DNA of 64,000 nt from NCBI GenBank assembly GCA_028681135.1, contig JAQUJC010000003.1:1-64000 (forward strand). The letters run 5' to 3'. The position numbers and the translations under genes were made by a program. The stretch comes from Kiritimatiellia bacterium. GTDB taxonomy: Bacteria; Verrucomicrobiota; Kiritimatiellia; CAIQIC01; Lenti-01. Under the pieces are notes generated by a model. It was not told the DNA's origin. It ran no database searches and saw only the letters and a list, made by a program, of their open reading frames with translations. Below, one piece after another: positions 9,872 through 18,817 of this stretch. The first letter of the stretch is position 1, and each line of letters begins with the position of its first letter.

Positions 9872-10792
9872 CTAAAACAATTCCAGTTGCTGGGTGGGGG
9901 GCGGTGGCGGGGGTGCCGCACGAGGGGCAGCAGACGGCTGACGGTTGAGTTCGGTGACAAACCGGTGCAACTCATATTTTTCATAGAAGGCTTTGAGCCC
10001 CGCGAGGTCGGGGGCCGGAGGCGGAATATCTTTCCACTCGGGCACGTCGGGGACCGCGCCATCCAGGGTCATCAATTCCACATTGAGGCGGGCGGTCTCG
10101 CTTCCGGACCGCATTTTATCCCGCAGGCCGGGGGGGGTGATCTGTTCGATCTGGGCCAATGCCGCTTCCAGCGAGCCATACTGAACCAACAGTTTGGTGG
10201 CGGTCTTGGGGCCGATGCCCATCACGCCGGGGATGTTGTCGGCAACATCACCGATCAGCGCCAGCCAGTCTACAATCTGCGAGGGGCGCACGCCGGTCTT
10301 GGCTTCGACGCCGGCGGGGTCCAGTTCCGTATCGGTTTTGGTGGGCGGCACAATGCGAACGCGCTCGCTCACCAACTGCATCAAATCCTTGTCGCTGGTG
10401 GCCAGACGCACAAGGGTGCCCGCCGTGGTGGCCCGGACCGCCAGTGTGGCCATCACATCGTCGGCTTCCTGGGCATCGATCAAAATCATGGGAATGCCGG
10501 CCGTATCCAAGAACTCATTGATCAACGGAAGCTGGGTGCGCAGCTCGTCAGGCATGGGCGAGCGCTGGGCCTTGTAGTCTGGACATTTGGCCAGGCGATG
10601 GGCCGGCGAGCCGCCGTCAAAGGTCACCACCAGCCGATCGGGCCCCCACTGTGCTTCGAGTTGGCGAATCATGCGGATAAAGCCGAACAGCGCATTGGTG
10701 GGCGTCCCGTCACGTGTGGACAACCCCCGCACCGCATAAAAGGCGCGATAGGCAACCGCCGTACCATCAACAATCAGGACAGATTTCATCAT
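9872..10792 (-). CDS. Stand-alone 5'-3' exonuclease (PolA N-domain/FEN family)
   Basis: This 306-aa protein is homologous to the N-terminal FEN domain of DNA polymerase I, without polymerase domains. It has the N-terminal metal ligand in LIVDGTAVAYRAFYA, the acidic cluster DAQEADDVMATLA, TSDKDLMQLV, and the helix-three-turn-helix DNA-binding segment GDVADNIPGVMGIGPKTA. It probably acts in flap or RNA-primer processing alongside a polymerase encoded elsewhere. The tail is Pro-rich. It starts MMKS, so 10792 or 10789 is possible. It lies downstream of the pilus-like operon, separated by about 170 bp. Confidence 0.88.
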   Translation of the reverse strand: MMKSVLIVDGTAVAYRAFYAVRGLSTRDGTPTNALFGFIRMIRQLEAQWGPDRLVVTFDGGSPAHRLAKCPDYKAQRSPMPDELRTQLPLINEFLDTAGIPMILIDAQEADDVMATLAVRATTAGTLVRLATSDKDLMQLVSERVRIVPPTKTDTELDPAGVEAKTGVRPSQIVDWLALIGDVADNIPGVMGIGPKTATKLLVQYGSLEAALAQIEQITPPGLRDKMRSGSETARLNVELMTLDGAVPDVPEWKDIPPPAPDLAGLKAFYEKYELHRFVTELNRQPSAAPRAAPPPPPPTQQLELF

Positions 10793-10963
10793 GAAAGGGG
10801 GTCGTGTTTAACCTTCACGAATACAGCCGGGACCGCTCTCTCTGCGACCTCACACACGTGAGACCGCACAGGGCGCCCACACGGGCGCGTTTCATAAAAT
10901 TCAACCCGCTCCCCGGCTCCTCCCGGACACCTTCCAGGAGGGCTCGCGCAATCCAATGCGCGA

Positions 10964-13900
10964 TTAGAGTGCCGGAATGGCAGCGGTATCGGTATCAAGA
11001 CCCGCGCCGGGCATGGCCATCGTGCCTTCGCGATGGATGGGCCGACCGGCCGGGTCCACCAGGCGGGCCGTGACAAAGATCAGCAAGTTCTTTTTACTGC
11101 TGAATTGACCTTCTGAACGGAAGAGACGCCCCAGCACCGGGATATCGCCCAAGAGGGGAACCTTATCCTTGATGGTGGTCAGTTCCTCACGGATGAGGCC
11201 ACCCATCACGACGGTCTGGCCATCCCAAATAACAATGGAGGTGGTCACGTTGCGGCTGGTAAACACCGGCATGGGCATGTTGTAGGTCCAAATTTGATTA
11301 CCGAACTCGCCTGGAATTTCAATGACCGAACCGTACTGAAGCCATTCGATCAGCTCGCAGACCTCGGGGGCCATCACCAGGTCGATCGTATAGCCGTCCG
11401 GGCCAACCGTCGGGGTGACGTTGAGGATCACGCCGGTTTCACGAGTTTCAAACGTGCCCGGCTCAGAAATTGGGCCCATGGTCACGTTGCCGTCGGAGTC
11501 CACCGAGGGCTGGGTGACGGTGAATTCAGTGGGATAGATGATTTCGGTGACGACCTGAATCTGGGCGTTGACACCACTGCGCGTCGTGACCCGCGGAGCC
11601 GAGAGCAAATCTGTTCCGCCGTGCTGCGAGAGCGCCTGCAGCACAATGGTGACTTCCGGATTCGTCAGCACGCTCGAGGCGCTGAGAATGCCGCCGAGCA
11701 TGGTCTGCCCACCCGCTTGGGTAATGGACGAGACCGCACTGATGGCCTGGTTGCCCGAATCATAGCCGAAGAACCGGTTGCCCTGGGTGAGTCCTTGGCG
11801 ATTGGCGTTGATCTGCATCCGTTCGCCTGAGCCATCCTTCTTGGTGGCAAACTCATAGTTATCGTTCAAGATCCACTGCAACCCGAGTTCTTCGAGATCG
11901 GATTGATCCACTTCGACAAACCGCGCTTCGATTTCCACCTGGTTGGGGACCACGTTAAGCTGCTGCAAGATGCGCTCGAAGGTCTCCAGGTTGTCGGCGG
12001 TATTGGCGACAATCAATTGACTGATGGTGGCATTGTAGGTGATCGATGCGCCCACCGGGAACTTGACGCCTGTTTTCTCAAAGAATTCTTTGACGTCCGA
12101 CTTGGTGACGCTGACCCGGCCACTCATGGAGACAAATTCCTGGTCGCGTTCCTCTGAACTGACGGCCTGGCGTTCCACGATCACATCCATAAAGGACGGC
12201 TGGACGGGATACATGCGGGTGACGATATTGCCAACGGGGGCATCCAGCGGCGTAATCATGACCGCGCTGTCTTCGATGCGGTACTTCAGGCCGGCGACTT
12301 CCGTGATGTACTTGATGGCATCCAACATGCTGATTCGCCGCAGGTTTAGGGTAATGTCACGCACGCCGGGGGCAGAGGACATGCCCGTGCTCGCGGGGGC
12401 ACCAAAATCGTCGCCTCCAAAGCCCCAGTCATCTGCCACCGGCTCCATCGCCGGGGCCGGGGCCGGAGCCGCCCCACCCCCGGATTGACCCAGATTCAAA
12501 ATTATATTAACCCCTTCACCTTCCGGGTCAGCCGCAATGCTGGCTTCGACCAGGAAGTTGACAACATCATTGATATTGGCTTGGCGAAATTCCACCGCCG
12601 GAATAATGATATTCTGCATTTTTTCATTCAGACGCTCGGAGGCGGGTTTGCTGTCAACGCCGCCATCTTTGCCAATATTCTCAGGCACTTCGATATCGGC
12701 GCGAATGGGCGGATTCCATGAGCGGCGCACATCCGTCATCATGCCTTGGACCCGCGCTTCACGCTCATAACTGGCCATCTTGTACTTGTCGGCTTCAATC
12801 TTGCGGATATAGCGCATCGCGCTCTTGTGATACGGATCGCGCAGGAGGACCTGCTCGAACAGGGCCAGGGCGCGATCATAGTCTTTAATCATATACCATT
12901 GGCGGGCTTCGTCATAGGCTTGGTCGATCTCGGCCTGTCTTTCGATGGTCACGGTCTGGCGGGACGCCGGCTTAGGCATGGCGCTAACCGTTTCCAACCG
13001 GGTCAATCGGCGATTCAGGGCCTGGGCCCCGCGATGATCGGGGACGCCCTCCAGCGCCTTGTCCACCAACACACGCGCTTCGGCCAGGCGTTGGCGGCTC
13101 TGGACCATGCCGCGCGCACGGAGATATTGGGCTTCGGCCAGGCCCCAGGAAATTTGTTCGCGCACATCAACATTCTGGGGCCGATCGGGCAAGGCCGTCA
13201 GCGCCGAGGAAAAATTGGTTTCGGCGGCAACATAGTTGCCTGCGCTCAGGGCCTGGAAACCCTTTTCGGAAGCCCGCAGCGCATCGGTTTCGGCGGCTTG
13301 CCGCCGGATTTCTTCCTGCTTGGCCGTTTCGCGCGCAATCTTTTTCAGTTCTTGCGGAGAAAGTTGCTCTTCTTCGAGGTCAGCAGAGGGCGCAGGCGAT
13401 TCAGCATCCAATTCGTCTGCAAACAGCTCGCTATCCGCCGCCGCCTCCAGCGGTTCTTCCTCGATGGCCGGGGTGAAGGCATCAAACGCTTCCATCTCGG
13501 CTTCGGGTTCTGCTTCAAGCGATCCGGTGGTATCGCCCCATAGATCGCCCAGAATGTCGTCATCAGCCGCAGGCTCGTCTGCTTCAGGCTCAGCCGTCGG
13601 CGGCTCGGCATCGGCAGACATCAGGTCACCCAGAAGATCGTCTTCAGTCGCAGTCAGGTCTGTTTCAGGTTCAGGGATGGTGTCCGCAGCAAAATCAGCA
13701 TCGGCTTCCTCATCGGCAAACGCATCCAAGTCGCCCAAGGGGTCCATATCCGTCTCGGCCTCATTTGCGGTATCGGCATCGGGTTCATCCAGGTCGGCGA
13801 CGGGCGCCACGTCGGCCATGTCCTCCGCGTCCTCGGCAAGGTCATCCGTCGTGTCCACCGCCATGTCATCCATTGCAAACGGATCACGGTCGACTTCGGC

Positions 13901-14143
13901 ATCCTCGGTGCTAGGTGCCATTTCCGCGATATCTTCCGGGATTTCCTCGTCACCCGATTCGATTTCGCCCAGCGGGGCGGCCTCTGCTACCGCTTCGGCT
14001 TCCACCGAGGCGTCATCGACCTGCGCTGGCGGGGAATCAAAATCTCCCAACAAGGCGTCCAGATCAAATTCGTCGTCTTGGGCTCCTGCCACGTTACCGA
14101 ACAAGAGAGCCACTGTCATCGCTGCGACTATGCACCATTTCAT
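10964..14143 (-). CDS. Secretin-like outer membrane protein, Amuc_1098-like
   Basis: This is a large secretin of a pilus-like system (1059 aa from the chosen start). The ORF track start is a GTG at 14239, but the Met at 14143 opens a good signal peptide (MKWCIVAAMTVALLFGNVAGA) preceded by GGAGGAAT, so it is preferred. Residues of about 25-270 are an extreme acidic Asp/Glu/Ala region. TPR-like repeats follow (GNYVAAETNF, KDYDRALALFEQ), then secretin N-type domains. The C-terminal secretin domain has the signature VPLLGDIPVLGRLFRSE. It forms the outer-membrane channel. It is last in the operon, as in the Akkermansia order. Confidence 0.9.
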   Translation of the reverse strand: MKWCIVAAMTVALLFGNVAGAQDDEFDLDALLGDFDSPPAQVDDASVEAEAVAEAAPLGEIESGDEEIPEDIAEMAPSTEDAEVDRDPFAMDDMAVDTTDDLAEDAEDMADVAPVADLDEPDADTANEAETDMDPLGDLDAFADEEADADFAADTIPEPETDLTATEDDLLGDLMSADAEPPTAEPEADEPAADDDILGDLWGDTTGSLEAEPEAEMEAFDAFTPAIEEEPLEAAADSELFADELDAESPAPSADLEEEQLSPQELKKIARETAKQEEIRRQAAETDALRASEKGFQALSAGNYVAAETNFSSALTALPDRPQNVDVREQISWGLAEAQYLRARGMVQSRQRLAEARVLVDKALEGVPDHRGAQALNRRLTRLETVSAMPKPASRQTVTIERQAEIDQAYDEARQWYMIKDYDRALALFEQVLLRDPYHKSAMRYIRKIEADKYKMASYEREARVQGMMTDVRRSWNPPIRADIEVPENIGKDGGVDSKPASERLNEKMQNIIIPAVEFRQANINDVVNFLVEASIAADPEGEGVNIILNLGQSGGGAAPAPAPAMEPVADDWGFGGDDFGAPASTGMSSAPGVRDITLNLRRISMLDAIKYITEVAGLKYRIEDSAVMITPLDAPVGNIVTRMYPVQPSFMDVIVERQAVSSEERDQEFVSMSGRVSVTKSDVKEFFEKTGVKFPVGASITYNATISQLIVANTADNLETFERILQQLNVVPNQVEIEARFVEVDQSDLEELGLQWILNDNYEFATKKDGSGERMQINANRQGLTQGNRFFGYDSGNQAISAVSSITQAGGQTMLGGILSASSVLTNPEVTIVLQALSQHGGTDLLSAPRVTTRSGVNAQIQVVTEIIYPTEFTVTQPSVDSDGNVTMGPISEPGTFETRETGVILNVTPTVGPDGYTIDLVMAPEVCELIEWLQYGSVIEIPGEFGNQIWTYNMPMPVFTSRNVTTSIVIWDGQTVVMGGLIREELTTIKDKVPLLGDIPVLGRLFRSEGQFSSKKNLLIFVTARLVDPAGRPIHREGTMAMPGAGLDTDTAAIPAL

Positions 14144-14235
14144 CTGGGATTCCTCCTTGGAACTGAACCGGGGCCGGGACGTCGGTCCCGATTCACCCAA
14201 CACCGTCTGCTTATTTACATCATTCATAGAATTGG

Positions 14236-15318
14236 TCACCAGGGAGACCCCGTTCCTGCACCCGCCGCTGCTGCAGGCGCGGCGGCAGGGGGCGTTGACG
14301 GGGTCATCGCCGAGCGTTCATCGCCGCTGATTTGTGGGATCGTCACTTTTTCGCCGGTTTCGACTTTTTGAATTACCACGCTATCCCGGCGAATGTCAAC
14401 GACCTTGTAGTTGACGTCGTGGAAAACAAAGACATCATTGAGGCGTTGGACCGGCAACGGCCGCCGTTCGAGCAAGGACACAAACAGAATGGCCAATTCC
14501 TGCTCGGTGACCGGACGCCCCTTGACCAACACCACGGGCCGTTGGTCGGACTGCCGAACGAGCGTGAGCGTTTCGCCGTTTTTGCCCTGGGGATCATGTG
14601 TCTCGACTTTGTACCCGAGCACAATATCGCCGAGTTTGGCAAAGTAGGAGCGTTGGAGGCTTTGCAGATTGAGCAGGAAGCGCTTGCTGCCACCGGGCAT
14701 CTGCTGGGTGCCAACATAACGCAGGACAAAGGGGACGGCCCGAATTCCCGCCACACGCAGCTTGATCACGGGGTCCGGCATGCTCTCCGGATCGCGCGGA
14801 TCCGTTCCTGCGCGATATTCTTCCAGATTGGTAAATCCATCGCCGTCGAGATCCTGCGCGGCATCCGTCTTATCCTGGGGATTGAGCCCCCAATCCAATT
14901 CCACCCGGTCGGGAATACCATCGCCATCGGTATCGAGCGTTTCAATATCGATGATTGGCGGCTGCTCGGCCAAACAAAAGGGACATTCTGTGGCATCGTA
15001 GACAATGGGACGGCCGCATTTGACACAGGAGACGCGCACTTCACTGACCATGGTGCGCGGCGACACCGCTAGCGGAGCGGCGGCGACCGAGCGGGCGTCC
15101 TCCAAAACCGCGTCAAAAGGAACCGTATCGCGGATGGGCACCGGATGGCCCCGCCAGCCCACGCGGGCGAGACTCAGTGCAGCGCGCTCTTTGTCGGCCT
15201 GAATATCCTTCACCAGCCAGGCACTGGAAAACAACAGCGCGATTAACGCCAACAGAAGAAGCATTTTTTCATAGTGCTCCCGAAGCCATTCTTTTCTATT
15301 CCGGGGTGCCGGATTCAC
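14236..15318 (-). CDS. Amuc_1099-like pilus operon protein with zinc ribbon and TSP3 repeats
   Basis: This 360-aa protein has an N-terminal membrane anchor (about 19-36). A possible zinc ribbon (CVKC at about 97-100, CPFC at about 112-115) is followed by thrombospondin type 3-like calcium repeats (DTDGDGIPD, DLDGDGFTNLEEY). The C-terminal half is beta-rich and ends in an Ala/Pro-rich tail. By position (third of five), size and topology it matches Amuc_1099 of the Akkermansia pilus locus. It probably acts in the periplasm between the inner-membrane PilM/N-type complex and the secretin. The zinc ribbon beside the TSP3 repeats is notable for an exported domain. Confidence 0.75.
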   Translation of the reverse strand: MNPAPRNRKEWLREHYEKMLLLLALIALLFSSAWLVKDIQADKERAALSLARVGWRGHPVPIRDTVPFDAVLEDARSVAAAPLAVSPRTMVSEVRVSCVKCGRPIVYDATECPFCLAEQPPIIDIETLDTDGDGIPDRVELDWGLNPQDKTDAAQDLDGDGFTNLEEYRAGTDPRDPESMPDPVIKLRVAGIRAVPFVLRYVGTQQMPGGSKRFLLNLQSLQRSYFAKLGDIVLGYKVETHDPQGKNGETLTLVRQSDQRPVVLVKGRPVTEQELAILFVSLLERRPLPVQRLNDVFVFHDVNYKVVDIRRDSVVIQKVETGEKVTIPQISGDERSAMTPSTPPAAAPAAAAGAGTGSPW

Positions 15319-16337
15319 GGGTTCTCCTCCCCTTCTGCATCCGCCGTCTCTTGGGCGAAGCGGTAGACATCGACTTCCAGACGGACCAAGGGCAATTCCT
15401 GACCCGCCACCACACGCAGTTCACGCGGCAAAATGGGGGGGGCTTCGCGCACCGCGGCCGGCCGTCCTGCGCCGGGGGCCTGCCAGCCACTGGTGGCTGC
15501 CGCCGAGAGACGCGGCGTGGCTTCGGCCGGGGGGGTCTCGGGGGCGGGTGTCACGACCGCAGGGCGGGCGGTATTGATGATCTCCACCTTGGACACCACC
15601 ACAAAGGGCGACCCACGCGCAAGGCGCTCCAATATTGTCCAATTGGCCTCATCCTGGGCGCGGTAGCTCACGACATAGCGTTCGCGTGTAAACAAGCCAT
15701 CGGGGTCCCGAGTCAATTCGGTCGATGGAGCCACTTCCTCCGGTTCATCGCGACCCCGACTGCGGCGGCGGCCGTATTCTTCTTCGACGGGGGCCGTCTG
15801 GGCTGTGTCCTCAAACACCGTGCGTTCGACCGAGACCATCTCGCCAATTCCGGCCTCATAGAGAACCGAGCACAGCATCGTGACGGATCGCAACTGATCC
15901 ACGAGGCGTTCGAGGTCCTCCTGCACGGGGAGGATACCGGTGGCATAGCGCTGAAACCCAAAGGCAAAATCCGGCGGCAAGACAATGGTCTTGGCGCGAG
16001 CCACCTGAACCAGCCGCCGCAATGTCTGCTCGAGCAACTGACGAAAGCGGTCGCGATTGATAGGCTCCGAGGGACGCTGCCCTTCGCTCATGGCCTGAAA
16101 GAGCCCATCCAGATAGTCGTCATAGATACGGACCTGGCGCTTGAGGGTCTCCACATTCTCCTGCGAGGGAAAGGGATTGCGGGTCGTGAGCTTGTTCAGC
16201 CGGGCCTGACTTTGGCCCAGTTGGGCATATTCATCATGATACTGACCGCGACCACTTAACAGCCAAAAGCCTAAAATCAGGATCAGCACCAGGGTCACCA
16301 CCCCCCCCACCAGCAATGGCATGTATTTGCGGCTCAT
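15315..16337 (-). CDS. Amuc_1100-like pilus operon protein
   Basis: The start is moved to the Met at 16337 (MSRKYMPLLVGG). This removes a 26-residue extension and gives a 4-bp ATGA overlap with the PilM-like stop. It is 340 aa long, with one N-terminal helix (about 5-28), a coiled-coil-like segment, a compact domain, a Pro/Ala linker and a final strand-rich segment ending near LPLVRLEVDVYRF. I recall the same plan in Amuc_1100: RNPFPSQENVETLKRQV aligns with its coiled coil, and FAFGFQRYATGILPVQ with its WLGFQVYSTQAPSVQ. It is probably a PilO/PilN-type periplasmic component. Amuc_1100 is also known as a host-active surface protein, but that activity cannot be inferred here. Confidence 0.8.
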   Translation of the reverse strand: MSRKYMPLLVGGVVTLVLILILGFWLLSGRGQYHDEYAQLGQSQARLNKLTTRNPFPSQENVETLKRQVRIYDDYLDGLFQAMSEGQRPSEPINRDRFRQLLEQTLRRLVQVARAKTIVLPPDFAFGFQRYATGILPVQEDLERLVDQLRSVTMLCSVLYEAGIGEMVSVERTVFEDTAQTAPVEEEYGRRRSRGRDEPEEVAPSTELTRDPDGLFTRERYVVSYRAQDEANWTILERLARGSPFVVVSKVEIINTARPAVVTPAPETPPAEATPRLSAAATSGWQAPGAGRPAAVREAPPILPRELRVVAGQELPLVRLEVDVYRFAQETADAEGEENP

Positions 16338-18040
16338 AATTCCTGCGGTGCCTCCAAAACGGCCAGAATTTTGAATTCCAAGGTGGACGCGTCGGGCCGC
16401 ACCGGCGGCTGCCACACAATTTCGGTTTGGTCCGAAAACTGGTCGGATGCCCGCAGTTGGTTTCGGAATTCTGTGATTTTGTCACTGGTTTTGATTTTGT
16501 CGAGATACCCGATGCCTTCAATTTCCAAGCCGGCAATGACAGTCCCTTTCACCGCCGCGGGTTGGTCGGGATTGCGAGCGGCGGCACGGGGGGCGTCCGG
16601 CGTCCGGGGGGTGCCGGGCAACGTGGGCACCGGGGCGATACGCGTCAGCCACATCCCCTCTGTCAGCGCGCCGCTGACTTCACCGAGCATGGCTCGCCAC
16701 ACCCCGCGATTAGCTTCCAGGGTGGTCAACTTATCAATTTGATGGGCAATGGCCCTCACCTCTGTTTCCGCCTCAATTAGCTGGCGTTCCACATGCGACA
16801 ACTCTTCCACACGGCTTTCCAACTTGCCGCGGATGCCTTCCATGGCATTAGACAAGCGATGGTAAAAAGAAATCCACACGAAGAGCGTCACCAATGCGAC
16901 CAGCGCCGCTAACGCAAACACAGGCAGTTTACGTTTGAATTTCTTTTCCTCTACCGCCTTGGGCGGCAACAAATTGACTTCAATCGGGCAGGTATGCAAC
17001 TGGCGCAGGGCCAAGCCAACGAGCTGGCCCATTTCGCAGGCATGGGCCCCGATTTGTTCGGTGGGAATTTGCTCGGCCACCGCGACGTTATTGAACGGAT
17101 TAAAATAATCTGTTTCGACCCGCAGTTTTTCTTTGAGGAAGGTATCCGTATACGGGATCACGGAACTGCCGCCGGACAGCAGCAGCAGTGACGGCTGTTG
17201 GCCGCCCTGCTGGCTGCGGTAGAAGTTGATGGATCGGTTCAGCTCCTGGTGCAGGCGGGTCATCATGCTGCGCACGCTCTTGGACACCTTGTCGACCGTC
17301 TCGCTCTGCGGGCCTTCATAGGCACCGCCAAACGCCACGTAGGCGTGGGCTTTTTTCATCGCCTCGGCGTCATCAAACGAAATCGCAAATTCGTTCATGA
17401 TCAGTTGGGTGATGTGGTTGCCCGCGACAGGCACACTGCGGCTGAACACCCGCCCGGCTTCGAGGAAGATCAGGTCCGTGGAGCGCGCACCAATGTCAAC
17501 CACCAAGGTGCACGGCGGCAGGGCATCATAGTTGTAGCGAACGGCATTATAGAGGGACATGGGGGCCACATCCACCAGCGTCGGCGTCAGGCCCGCAAAT
17601 TGCACGCAGTCGCACAGCTCGGTGATATGGTCGGATTTGATCGCCGCCAGCATGACATCCACATCCCCAGTGGCACCGCTGATGAGCTGGTAATCCCAAA
17701 CCACTTCGTTCATCGGGAAGGGGACATTCTGCTGCGCTTCGTATTGGATGATCTGGTAGACCTTCTCCGGCTCCACGGGCGGCAGTTTGACGAAGCGCGA
17801 AAACACGGAATGCCCGGAAATGGCGAGTTGGACCGGCCCGGGCTTGCAGCCCGATTCACGGACCAGATCATGAATGGTGGTGATGATGTACTGAGAGCGC
17901 TCGGTATCGGCCTGGGGGTCGAGCCCCAAGTCGCTGACCGCGTAGCGCGTCATTTCCAGTCCGCCCCGCACATCCACAAACTCGGCCAGTTTGAGGGAAT
18001 GCGAGCCGATGTCCAGCGTGAGAATGGGCGTTTTGGCCAT
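16334..18040 (-). CDS. pilM: PilM-like ATPase fused to PilN-like segment, Amuc_1101-like
   Basis: This is the cytoplasmic actin-like ATPase of type IV pilus-type systems (568 aa). The N-terminal PilM fold has LTLDIGSHSLKLAE (7-20), the second phosphate loop VVDIGARSTDLIFLE and LLLSGGSSVIPY. After about residue 370 come a membrane helix and a coiled-coil periplasmic segment resembling PilN, so PilM and PilN functions are joined, as in Amuc_1101. It starts 21 bp after the stop of the upstream gene and overlaps the next gene by 4 bp. It should nucleate the inner-membrane platform. Confidence 0.9.
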   Translation of the reverse strand: MAKTPILTLDIGSHSLKLAEFVDVRGGLEMTRYAVSDLGLDPQADTERSQYIITTIHDLVRESGCKPGPVQLAISGHSVFSRFVKLPPVEPEKVYQIIQYEAQQNVPFPMNEVVWDYQLISGATGDVDVMLAAIKSDHITELCDCVQFAGLTPTLVDVAPMSLYNAVRYNYDALPPCTLVVDIGARSTDLIFLEAGRVFSRSVPVAGNHITQLIMNEFAISFDDAEAMKKAHAYVAFGGAYEGPQSETVDKVSKSVRSMMTRLHQELNRSINFYRSQQGGQQPSLLLLSGGSSVIPYTDTFLKEKLRVETDYFNPFNNVAVAEQIPTEQIGAHACEMGQLVGLALRQLHTCPIEVNLLPPKAVEEKKFKRKLPVFALAALVALVTLFVWISFYHRLSNAMEGIRGKLESRVEELSHVERQLIEAETEVRAIAHQIDKLTTLEANRGVWRAMLGEVSGALTEGMWLTRIAPVPTLPGTPRTPDAPRAAARNPDQPAAVKGTVIAGLEIEGIGYLDKIKTSDKITEFRNQLRASDQFSDQTEIVWQPPVRPDASTLEFKILAVLEAPQEL

Positions 18041-18061
18041 GGAGGCGATTCCTTAACTAAT

Positions 18062-18658
18062 CTAGCGGGCCACCGCGGCAGGTTTGATGACGTTGTAGGC
18101 GTCGTAATCGATCAGCGCAAACGGAGTTTGAGCGCGATTCAACAGTACGCCATTGACCGGCGGAAATTGTTCCCACCAGTTAGGCTTCTGGGCCGAGGAT
18201 TCCGTGGCCACGACCATCCCCTGATGCTTGACCACCACTGCCATCTGCTTGATCACCCCCATCCGGTCAATGACATTGGGGTGCAAAAAGATATCGGCAT
18301 TATGCCGACCCTTGGGGATATTCACATAGGTGACCACGCCACGAAACATCACCGGCGCATTCCTGGCGCTCTGGTCTTCCAAATAGGCGTAGAAGGTGAA
18401 CTCCAATTCATCGACCCAGTCCGGCGCAGTTTCGAATTCCACCACCGCGCGCCACCAATCCGGCGCCCGCCCCGATCGTTGCGTGCGCATCGATGTCTGG
18501 TAGATCGGGGTTTTCTCCTTGGCCGGCGTCATCTTACGAATTCGAATGATATCCGCTCCCGGGGCCACCGCCTGTCCAAAGGCACCCGCTACAGATAGTC
18601 CCAACGCGGTACACACTACCCATCCCAGTACTCGAGTGGATCGAATTCGATGCGTCAT
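18062..18658 (-). CDS. Amuc_1102-like exported protein
   Basis: First gene of the pilus-like operon: 198 aa with a signal peptide (about 1-30) and a beta-rich mature domain with WWRAVVEFETAPDWVDELEF and YVNIPKGR. The C-terminal LLNRAQTPFALIDYDAYN is near-diagnostic of the family by recall. Amuc_1102 is the small immunoglobulin-like protein at this position in Akkermansia. Role unknown; possibly a pilin-like or structural partner. The SD AGGAGG (CCTCCT at 18666-18671 on plus) is correctly spaced from the ATG. Confidence 0.75.
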   Translation of the reverse strand: MTHRIRSTRVLGWVVCTALGLSVAGAFGQAVAPGADIIRIRKMTPAKEKTPIYQTSMRTQRSGRAPDWWRAVVEFETAPDWVDELEFTFYAYLEDQSARNAPVMFRGVVTYVNIPKGRHNADIFLHPNVIDRMGVIKQMAVVVKHQGMVVATESSAQKPNWWEQFPPVNGVLLNRAQTPFALIDYDAYNVIKPAAVAR

Positions 18659-18726
18659 TTTCTTGCCTCCTGCATGTGGCGGTTCACTTCGGATTGCTCA
18701 AACAGCCTGCCTGCACAATTTTTGGA

Positions 18727-18756
18727 AGTATAGGCGCATGAGCTAGATTTCGTCAA
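18727..18756 (-). promoter_or_regulatory. Sigma70-type promoter of the pilus-like operon
   Basis: On the minus strand, TTGACG (-35, 18751-18756) and TATACT (-10, 18727-18732) are separated by 18 bp. Each matches consensus at five of six positions. Transcription would begin about 60 bp before the first gene of the operon. Confidence 0.6.
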
Positions 18757-18817
18757 TCGCCATTTCCCGTTCTTATGCATTCGGGTGCAGCGGCGCGTCG
18801 CACCATGCCCCGGACGG

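Noticed and set aside
17198-18598. 466-aa plus-strand ORF
   Set aside because: Shadow of the PilM-like and Amuc_1102-like genes; composition typical of antisense frames in GC-rich DNA.
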